Assembly: GCA_023460085.1 (NCBI GenBank)
Contig: JAEWRI010000009.1
Coordinates: forward strand, 21,526 to 85,525
DNA length: 64,000 bases
Source of the DNA: Bacillota bacterium
GTDB lineage: Bacteria > Bacillota > Clostridia > Christensenellales > SZUA-584
Reading direction: 5' to 3'
A program made the translations under genes and the position numbers. How positions within the stretch are numbered: position 1 is the first letter of the stretch; the number at the start of each line of letters is the position of its first letter. Below are positions 25,122 to 31,725 of this stretch, in pieces. Under the pieces are notes generated by a model. It was not told the DNA's origin. It saw nothing but the letters and a program-made list of their open reading frames with translations, and made no database searches.

Positions 25122-26102
25122 CTATCTGTGAAGCGTGCGGTAAACCGCAGCCTTGATCTCATCCTTCTGCGGTACCACGGCGTTTTCCAGCCCGAGGTTG
25201 AAAGGCAGCGTGCACATCTTCGCGCCCAGCCTCTCCGGCGGCGCATCCAGATATTTGAACGCGCGCTCCACGACGGACTCCGCAATCTCGGTACCGGGGC
25301 CCATGGTGCGGTGCGCCTCATGCACCGTGACAATGCGTCCGGTCTTCTTCACGGACTCCACCACGGTGTCGATATCCAGCGGCACCAGCGTGCGCGGATC
25401 GATAACCTCGCAGGATATTCCCTCCGCCTCCAGTTCCACAACGGCTTCCATGGTGCGCGGCACATAGAGCAGGCTGCATACGATGGTCACGTCGCTGCCC
25501 GCCTGCACGATGCGCGCCTTGCCGAAAGGCACGGAGAATTCCGGATCATCAGGAACCTCGCCCTTCGTCGCGTACAGCGCCTTGTGTTCAAAGAACAATA
25601 CCGGGTTGTCGTCCCGAATGGCGGTGCGCAGCAGCCCCGCCGCGTCCGCAGGCGTGGAAGGACAGGCCACCTTCATGCCGGGAATGTGCATGAACAGCGC
25701 TTCTACGGACTGCGAATGCTGGCCCGCGTTGCCGCGCCCCACACCCTGCTGTCCGCGCACAACAAGCGGCACTCTCGCTTTGCCGCCAAACATATAGCGT
25801 ATCTTTGCCGCCTGGTTGAGCAGCTGATCCATGGCGACATACGTAAAGTCCATATACATCAGCTCCACCACGGGGCGCAGCCCCGCGCATGCCGCGCCGA
25901 CACCCGCGCCCACGAAGGCGCTTTCGCTGATGGGCGTGTTGCGCACGCGTTTCGGGCCAAATTCATCGAGCAATCCGCGCGTACAGCCGAATATTCCGCC
26001 CTGCTCCGCAACGTCCTCGCCCATCACAAAAACGGTTTCATCGCGCCGCATCTCTTCGGCGAGCACATCCTTAATCGCCTGCGCGTAAGTCTTGACAGCC
26101 AT
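25122..26102 (-). CDS. pdhB: 2-oxoacid (pyruvate/acetoin) dehydrogenase E1 beta subunit
   Basis: 326 residues from the ATG at 26102, which overlaps the pdhA stop as TGATG. The in-frame GTG just before is too near the GGAGG site. It pairs with E1 alpha to form the thiamine-diphosphate enzyme that decarboxylates the 2-oxoacid. Family stretches include MGEDVAEQGGIFGCTRGL, FVGAGVGAACAGLRPVVE, RGQQGVGRGNAGQHSQS and VHEAHRTMGPGTEI. The sequence is close to both AcoB and PdhB. Confidence 0.92.
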   Translation of the reverse strand: MAVKTYAQAIKDVLAEEMRRDETVFVMGEDVAEQGGIFGCTRGLLDEFGPKRVRNTPISESAFVGAGVGAACAGLRPVVELMYMDFTYVAMDQLLNQAAKIRYMFGGKARVPLVVRGQQGVGRGNAGQHSQSVEALFMHIPGMKVACPSTPADAAGLLRTAIRDDNPVLFFEHKALYATKGEVPDDPEFSVPFGKARIVQAGSDVTIVCSLLYVPRTMEAVVELEAEGISCEVIDPRTLVPLDIDTVVESVKKTGRIVTVHEAHRTMGPGTEIAESVVERAFKYLDAPPERLGAKMCTLPFNLGLENAVVPQKDEIKAAVYRTLHR

Positions 26103-27085
26103 CACTTTGCCTCCTTTTCAGCGACGTAGTACACGTTGTCCATCACCGTGGCGGGATTCGGCTCCGGGCTGGCAACCGCAAAAGCCGCTGCTTCTTCCAC
26201 ATCCGCATTGGCTTTCTGCTCGATGGCGTCCAGTTCTGCCTCTGTAGCGGTGTTTGCCTTCAGCATCTCGGACCGCATGCGCTTAATGGGGCATTTGTCC
26301 ATCCATGCTTTTACTTCTTCGCGCGTACGGTACACCTCCGGATCGCCCGTCCAATGACCGCGCCAGCGCCCGGTCTTGCATTCGATGAGCGTCGGGCCTT
26401 TGCCTTGCCGCGCCCGTTTGATCGCCGTTTCAGCCGCCTCGTAGATCGCGAATACATCGTTGCCGTCCACTGTGATGCCCGGGATGTCGTACCCCTTGGC
26501 GCGAACGCTGATGTCTTTGACAGACGTACTCTGCGCAGCGGAAACGGAGATCCCGAAGCCATTGTTTTCGCAGACAAATATGACCGGCAGCTTCCACACG
26601 GACGCAAGGTTGATGCTCTCGTGGAAGGTGCCCTGATTGGAAGCGCCGTCGCCGAAAAACGCGACCGTGACGTTGGACTTTCCGAGGTAGCTTTGCGCCA
26701 GCGCGCCGCCCACCGCGATGGGAATGCCGCCGCCTACGATGGCATTGGCGCCAAGGTTTCCTTTTTTCAGGTCAGCGATGTGCATGGAACCGCCTCTGCC
26801 ATGGCAGAACCCCGTTTCCTTGCCCATCAGCTCGGACATGGCCGCTTTGAGGTCGCCGCTCTTGGCAATGCCATGGCCGTGGCCGCGGTGCGTACTCGTG
26901 ATATAGTCCTCGTCCGAAAGCTGCGAGATAATGGCCGACGCAATCGCTTCCTCTCCGGTGTAAAGATGCACGGAACCGCGCAGCTTGTTGGCCGCGAAGA
27001 ACTCGTACGCCTTCTCCTCAAAGAAGCGGATCTCGTTCATCACCCGGTAGATCCAGAGCTGTCTTTGTTTTTCGATCGTTGCCAT
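26102..27085 (-). CDS. pdhA: 2-oxoacid (pyruvate/acetoin) dehydrogenase E1 alpha subunit
   Basis: 327 residues from the ATG at 27085, with GGAGGAG upstream; a longer frame to 27166 has no such site. Binds thiamine diphosphate: the GDGASNQGTFHESINLASVWKLPVIFVCENN segment is the GDG...NN motif. RGHGHGIAKS and FCHGRGGSMHIAD are the conserved active-site histidine loops. The 112 bases upstream hold no clear promoter or terminator, so it is probably co-transcribed with malic enzyme. That arrangement would couple malate to pyruvate to acetyl-CoA conversion. Confidence 0.92.
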   Translation of the reverse strand: MATIEKQRQLWIYRVMNEIRFFEEKAYEFFAANKLRGSVHLYTGEEAIASAIISQLSDEDYITSTHRGHGHGIAKSGDLKAAMSELMGKETGFCHGRGGSMHIADLKKGNLGANAIVGGGIPIAVGGALAQSYLGKSNVTVAFFGDGASNQGTFHESINLASVWKLPVIFVCENNGFGISVSAAQSTSVKDISVRAKGYDIPGITVDGNDVFAIYEAAETAIKRARQGKGPTLIECKTGRWRGHWTGDPEVYRTREEVKAWMDKCPIKRMRSEMLKANTATEAELDAIEQKANADVEEAAAFAVASPEPNPATVMDNVYYVAEKEAK

Positions 27086-27197
27086 ATTCTCCTCCTCTAT
27101 GTGATTCCAGATTACAGGCTCCGTTATTGGTCTGGCGCGAAAGCCCATGCCCCCGCGCCCGCTCACGCTGCCTAAGCTTCGGCAGGCTCGCTTTGTT

Positions 27198-28370
27198 CTA
27201 TATCCTCGCTACACCGCTTTTGCGCGCCGCCTCGGCAACCGCTTTGGCAACCGCCCCGCCCACGCGCGGATCAAACGGCGCGGGAATGACGTACTCGGAA
27301 TTCAGCTCTTCATCAGAGACGAGGCCAGCCAGCGCGTACGCTGCCGCGATCTTCATCTCGTCATTGATGTCGCTCGCGCGCACATCCAGCGCGCCGCGGA
27401 ATATTCCCGGGAATGCGAGCACGTTGTTGATCTGATTGGCGAAATCGCTGCGGCCGGTGCCGACAACGCTGGCGCCTGCCTTTATCGCAAGGTCCGGCAT
27501 GATTTCCGGCGTCGGGTTGCTCATGGCGAATATGATGGGGTTGGGGTTCATGCTGCGCACCATTTCCTCGGATACAATGCCCGGTGCCGAAACGCCGATG
27601 AATACGTCCGCGCCTTTGATGACCTCAGCCAGAGAGCCCTTCTTCATTTCGCGATTGGAGATCTTCGCCATTTCCTGCTTGAAGGGGTTAAGCCCTTCTC
27701 TGCCTTCCCAGATAGCGCCTTTGGTATCGCAGAGAATGACGTTGCGCAGGCCGAGGCTCATCAGCAGCTTTGTCACCGCCACACCCGCGGCACCTGCGCC
27801 GGACACAACGCACTCCTGCTCCTCCAGCTTGCGGCCGGTGAACTTCATGGCGTTGATCATCGCGGCAGTGGTTACCACCGCGGTTCCATGCTGATCGTCA
27901 TGGAATATGGGGATGTCGCAGCGCTGCTTGAGCTTCTGCTCAATTTCGAAGCAACGCGGAGCAGCAATATCCTCGAGGTTGATCGCACCAAAGCTGCCGG
28001 AGATCTGATAGACTGTCTCGACGATGGTCTCCACGTCCTTGCTTTGAATGCAGAGCGGAAAGGCGTCCACATCGCCAAAAGCCTTAAACAGCACACACTT
28101 GCCTTCCATTACGGGCATGCCCGCCTCCGGGCCGATGTCGCCGAGGCCCAGCACCGCGGTTCCGTCGGTGATAACCGCCGCCATATTCCATCTGCGCGTC
28201 AGTTCATAGCTCTTCGACTTGTCCTTCTGTATCTCCAGGCAGGGCTCCGCCACACCCGGCGTATAGGCCAGGGACAGATCGTTTCTGTCTTTTACGGGCG
28301 TTTTTGCGATAACCTCAATCTTGCCCTTCCACTCATAGTGCTTTTTCAGGCTTTCTTTTCTGTAGTCCAC
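27198..28370 (-). CDS. NAD(P)-dependent malic enzyme
   Basis: 390 residues, GTG start at 28370 behind GGAGG. It oxidatively decarboxylates malate to pyruvate. Motifs include SLAYTPGVAEPC, ITDGTAVLGLGDIG, the metal-binding IFHDDQHGTAVV, and the nucleotide site GAGAAGVAVTKLL followed by LCDTKGAI. There is no C-terminal phosphotransacetylase domain, so it is the short Clostridial form (about 390 residues). First gene of the leftward operon leading into the E1-E2-E3 complex and larA, and divergent from a GntR regulator. Confidence 0.93.
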   Translation of the reverse strand: MDYRKESLKKHYEWKGKIEVIAKTPVKDRNDLSLAYTPGVAEPCLEIQKDKSKSYELTRRWNMAAVITDGTAVLGLGDIGPEAGMPVMEGKCVLFKAFGDVDAFPLCIQSKDVETIVETVYQISGSFGAINLEDIAAPRCFEIEQKLKQRCDIPIFHDDQHGTAVVTTAAMINAMKFTGRKLEEQECVVSGAGAAGVAVTKLLMSLGLRNVILCDTKGAIWEGREGLNPFKQEMAKISNREMKKGSLAEVIKGADVFIGVSAPGIVSEEMVRSMNPNPIIFAMSNPTPEIMPDLAIKAGASVVGTGRSDFANQINNVLAFPGIFRGALDVRASDINDEMKIAAAYALAGLVSDEELNSEYVIPAPFDPRVGGAVAKAVAEAARKSGVARI

Positions 28371-28393
28371 TGTATACCTCCGTGATTACGTAA

Positions 28394-28413
28394 ATTGTAA
28401 TATGGTATTACCA
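28394..28413 (-). promoter_or_regulatory. Malic enzyme promoter -10 with PdhR/FadR-like operator TGGTATTACCA
   Basis: The palindrome TGGT-ATT-ACCA (28403-28413) lies directly upstream of a minus-strand TACAAT (28394-28399), 24 bases before the GTG start. FadR-subfamily GntR proteins such as PdhR recognise TGGTNNNACCA, and such a regulator is encoded next door. No good -35 is seen, which would suit an activated or tightly controlled promoter. Confidence 0.55.
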
Positions 28414-28564
28414 ATATAATATCACAGGGTTAAACCCTTATCAACAGCAAATAGTCCTTAAAATTTGCATAATGGCTGTATTGCGATTGTTTTTATCACT
28501 AGTTTTCTATATTAAAGCGTATTTCTTTATAACGCTCCCAATATCATATAATTTTTTATTTACT

Positions 28565-28605
28565 TGGTATGACAATTGGACATTTCTGTTGTGATATGGT
28601 ATGAT
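28565..28605 (+). promoter_or_regulatory. GntR regulator promoter with two TGGTATGA half-sites
   Basis: TTGGAC (28576-28581), an 18-base spacer and TATGAT (28600-28605). TGGTATGA occurs just upstream of the -35 (28565-28572) and again over the -10 (28597-28604), echoing the TGGTATTACCA site at the other end of this intergenic region. This suggests autoregulation together with control of the divergent operon. The AT-rich stretch between them (28431-28560) holds nothing else I can identify. Confidence 0.55.
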
Positions 28606-28645
28606 GCTTTATGCAATATACAATATCCTGCAAAGGGAAGATATT

Positions 28646-29341
28646 ATGCTTGAACCGCCAAAAAAGACAAGGTTGTACGAAAATATTATCGGGCAGCTCC
28701 TCGCCCTCATTAAGGACGGTACATTAAAGCCCGGGGATAAACTCCCGCCGGAGCGCAAGCTGGCGGAGGATCTTAATGTGAGCCGAACTGCGATACGGGA
28801 GGCACTGCGCTCGCTGGAGAGCATGGGATACATCAGCTCCAAGGTGGGCGGCGGCACTTATATCAATAAAATCACGCTGGGCAATGTGATGAACCCTTTT
28901 TCCGCCGTGCTTTCCCAGAACAAAAAACTGATCGCGGAGCTGTTTGAGGTCCGCATGCTGCTGGAAACGGAAATTGCGCGTCTGGCGGCCTTGCACATCA
29001 CGCCGCAGAAAATTCAGGCGCTGCAGCGCGCGCTGGACGCAATGCGCTCCGATGTAGAGGCTGGCGGCAGCGGCGTCGATGGTGATAATGCCTTTCACAG
29101 CGTACTAGCCGCCGCTTCCGAAAACGAAGCCATGAAGCTGATTCTCGACATGTGCGGCGATTTGCTCGCCAGCGCACGGGCGACAACACTCAGCATTGAG
29201 GGACGGCCTCGGCTAACGCTTCAGGAGCACGAGCAAATATTCGATGCGGTGCGCAAAGGCGACGGAACGCTTGCGGCAAAACGAATGAAACAGCACATTG
29301 CCGATGCGCAGCGCGTATTTGAAAAAGTCTCCGCAAAATAA
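28646..29341 (+). CDS. FadR-subfamily GntR transcriptional regulator (PdhR/LldR-like)
   Basis: 231 residues from the ATG at 28646. The upstream ATG at 28601 falls inside the -10 box and cannot be used. The N-terminal winged helix has LKPGDKLPPERKLAEDLNVS then RTAIREALRSLESMGYI. The C-terminal FCD ligand domain has the metal-site pattern D..FH..L (DNAFHSVL), EHEQI and MKQHI. Regulators of this group sense pyruvate, lactate or other organic acids. Position and shared TGGTAT sites make it the likely regulator of malic enzyme-pdh-larA. The ligand is not known. Confidence 0.88.
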   Translation: MLEPPKKTRLYENIIGQLLALIKDGTLKPGDKLPPERKLAEDLNVSRTAIREALRSLESMGYISSKVGGGTYINKITLGNVMNPFSAVLSQNKKLIAELFEVRMLLETEIARLAALHITPQKIQALQRALDAMRSDVEAGGSGVDGDNAFHSVLAAASENEAMKLILDMCGDLLASARATTLSIEGRPRLTLQEHEQIFDAVRKGDGTLAAKRMKQHIADAQRVFEKVSAK

Positions 29342-29356
29342 GCAACGAACACGCAA

Positions 29357-29381
29357 ATGCGCCCCGCAAAGCGGGGCGCAT
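29357..29381. terminator. Strong hairpin between converging gntR and DUF4956 genes
   Basis: ATGCGCCCCGC-AAA-GCGGGGCGCAT, an 11-bp perfect stem with a 3-base loop, 15 bases after the gntR stop. No long T-run is present on either side, but the location between converging genes makes a terminator role likely. Confidence 0.65.
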
Positions 29382-29409
29382 GTTGATTCAGCAGAGTTAT
29401 CAAGCGGTT

Positions 29410-30093
29410 TCAGGAGATCATGTCGCCCTTGTAGCTGATCAGCGAAGCATCATGTACTCCCGGTATTGCCGAGAAGGCGTCTATCATTCCCGCATCACTT
29501 TCACGGATGTTCATTTCAATGGTCAGTTCCATCATGCCCTGAGAGATCATCTTGGATTTCAGCTTGCCCTGCGGCATCTTGCGCAGAACAGCCTGTACTT
29601 CCTTCTTGCAGCTTTCGTCAAAGCGAATGACCAGCATGAAGGGATAGTGGTGCTTGGAACGGAAGAGATTCCATACCAACAGGAAAATGCTGATAAGTAC
29701 AGATGAGATAAGCGCAATCCACCATAGCTTAGCGCCCAGCGCAATGCCGCCCGCTATAGCCCAAAACATAAACACCGTATCCATGGGGTCTTTTACAGCG
29801 GTGCGGAAACGCACGATGGACAGCGCGCCCACGAGGCCCAGCGAAAGCCAGGTATTCGCCGTAATTGGCATGATAACCATTGCGGTTACCATGCACAGCA
29901 TGATCAGCGAGGTACCGAAGCTTTTAACAAATATCACGCCGCTGAACGTAAGGCGGTAGATTAAATAGATCAGCAGTCCCAGCGCAAATGCGGATAAAAG
30001 GATCAGCACCGCATCAGTTACCGTTAAATCGGTCTTTTCCCCCAGGATGCTTTTCTTAAAGAAGTCCTCCGCCGCCAGCGAAATTGTGTTCAT
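29410..30093 (-). CDS. DUF4956 membrane protein
   Basis: 227 residues. Four or so hydrophobic helices in the first 145 residues, with the conserved LVGALSIVRFRTAVKDPMDTVFMFWAI segment between helices, then a soluble C-terminal domain of about 80 residues. This matches DUF4956, a family commonly encoded beside VTC-domain and CotH-kinase genes. The molecular role is not known to me. GGAGGAAAAAACGGT precedes the ATG, 14 bases after the VTC gene. Third gene of the CotH-VTC-DUF4956 operon. Confidence 0.8.
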   Translation of the reverse strand: MNTISLAAEDFFKKSILGEKTDLTVTDAVLILLSAFALGLLIYLIYRLTFSGVIFVKSFGTSLIMLCMVTAMVIMPITANTWLSLGLVGALSIVRFRTAVKDPMDTVFMFWAIAGGIALGAKLWWIALISSVLISIFLLVWNLFRSKHHYPFMLVIRFDESCKKEVQAVLRKMPQGKLKSKMISQGMMELTIEMNIRESDAGMIDAFSAIPGVHDASLISYKGDMIS

Positions 30094-30107
30094 ACCGTTT
30101 TTTCCTC

Positions 30108-31709
30108 CTACTCAAACTTTCTGCATATAACATATTTGGATATCGCACTGCGCTGAGCCGTGCCAATGTTGCCAAGAACACCGCGGATAGGCCCGGGCAG
30201 ATACTTCTCAAACTTGACTTCCAGCACCATCATTCCTTCCTCGTACATGGGCATGGTGGGAATCCTGGGATCGAATATGTCCGTGAAGCCCGGACGCCAC
30301 ATACCGGAGCGAAGGTCCTTGTCGAACGTGATGCGAATGCTTTCAACCGGATATACATACGCCTCGCGTACATAATCCACAACGACACGCGGGCGCAGCC
30401 GGTTGGTGGTAAGCTCCATGAAAAGCTCGGGCGCCAGCGGCTCTTTGCGTCTCAACAGGAAACCGAATTCTCCCACGAGGATGCTTTCGTACTCATCGCG
30501 CGTCAGGTTCACCGTCTTCTTGGTGACAAACTGATTCTGTTTGATCTTCTTTTCAAACTTGATCACATCGTCGCTGAAGTTATAGATGCGTACACGATAT
30601 TTTTTTCGGACATCGCTTCCTCCCATCTTTTCCATCAGCGCGCTCTCATACTCGTCATCAAAGTACAGGCTGCGAATGACGTATTCGCCGCTTTCTCCCG
30701 CGTACTTGTCCAGCTGCGCCAGCGATTTCAGCGTGTTGCGCAACAGCATGTACTCGTGGTAATTGATATAAAACTTGAGCTCGTGGCGATACGCGGGCGA
30801 AGCCTCTGCATCCTGAGCGGGCTCAAAGTATTCCTCAAACTCCGTACGCCGGTGTACCATGGGCGCCAGCGCGGGCGAATCAGTGCGAACCCGCATGCCG
30901 GAATTCGGCGCAGCCTCAGTAAAAATCTCCAGCTGCGACGCATCCGCTTTGGAATAGGCTTCGCGGAACTTACGTGTCCTTTGCCCATACTCGCGCGTCT
31001 GCAGAAACTTCTCGTCATCGCCGAACCCCAGTTCAAGCTCCTGCCGTGCAGCTTGCGGCTTGGGCCGCTCCGCGCGCGGCTCCGCCTGACGGAGCGTTTC
31101 ACGAACAGATGGCTTCGGCGCGGCAGTTTGCTTCGGAACCTCTAAACGGGGCGCTTCCTCCCGCAAACCCACTTCCTGTGCGGGCTTTGCTGCGGAAGAT
31201 TTCAGGGTAATTTCAATATGCTGCGGCGGCGCCTCTTCCCGCGGTTTTATTTCCTGCGCAGGCTTCGCAACGGATGGCTGTACAGGTATCTCGAGCCGTT
31301 CGCGCGGCTGTACGGGTTTTGGCGCAGGCGGCACCGAAGCCGTCGGCCGCGAATAGGGCTGCGCGCTCATCGTTCGCACCTGCGGCCGCTGAAGAGGCTC
31401 CGGGCTGGTGCGAACGCGCGTTTCGGAACGTGCCTGTATGGTGCGCGGCTGCGGGCGCTGTACGCGCTCCGCTTCCTCGCTGTAAGTCTTCGTCTGAGCG
31501 TCGTCGTTTTCTTCCGCAGACGTCCGGTTCCCACCGACGCTCATGCGGTACCCCCCGCGCTCCGCGCGTTTATCATTGGATTTCTCCAGCTGCACATCAA
31601 AGGCGCTGCGTTTGGGCGCGAAGTCCTTGCTTGAAAGCGGCTGCAAATCCTTGCGCTTGACAAGCGGCGTTTCCTTCTTCAGCCTTCTGAAAATGTCATC
31701 ATCCCGCAT
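30108..31709 (-). CDS. VTC (polyphosphate polymerase-like) domain protein with a long disordered N-terminus
   Basis: 533 residues from the ATG at 31709. Residues 1-300 are rich in Pro, Arg, Glu and Gln and look disordered. The VTC domain (about 305-533) begins at RHELKFYINYHEYMLL. It keeps the basic and acidic tunnel residues of the triphosphate-tunnel fold: YFDD, KYRVRIYNF, FEKKIKQNQFVTKK, RPRVVVDYVREAY, ITFDKDL and MVLEVKFEKYLP. In yeast Vtc4 this domain makes polyphosphate from ATP. In bacteria it is found next to CotH kinases, and its product is uncertain. The long N-terminal extension is unusual. It starts 17 bases after the CotH stop. Confidence 0.82.
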   Translation of the reverse strand: MRDDDIFRRLKKETPLVKRKDLQPLSSKDFAPKRSAFDVQLEKSNDKRAERGGYRMSVGGNRTSAEENDDAQTKTYSEEAERVQRPQPRTIQARSETRVRTSPEPLQRPQVRTMSAQPYSRPTASVPPAPKPVQPRERLEIPVQPSVAKPAQEIKPREEAPPQHIEITLKSSAAKPAQEVGLREEAPRLEVPKQTAAPKPSVRETLRQAEPRAERPKPQAARQELELGFGDDEKFLQTREYGQRTRKFREAYSKADASQLEIFTEAAPNSGMRVRTDSPALAPMVHRRTEFEEYFEPAQDAEASPAYRHELKFYINYHEYMLLRNTLKSLAQLDKYAGESGEYVIRSLYFDDEYESALMEKMGGSDVRKKYRVRIYNFSDDVIKFEKKIKQNQFVTKKTVNLTRDEYESILVGEFGFLLRRKEPLAPELFMELTTNRLRPRVVVDYVREAYVYPVESIRITFDKDLRSGMWRPGFTDIFDPRIPTMPMYEEGMMVLEVKFEKYLPGPIRGVLGNIGTAQRSAISKYVICRKFE

Positions 31710-31725
31710 CGTTTTCCGTATCTCC

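Noticed and set aside
28601..28645. Upstream ATG of the GntR regulator
   Set aside because: It lies inside the -10 box TATGAT, so it is not on the transcript. The ATG at 28646 is preceded by AGGGAAGA.
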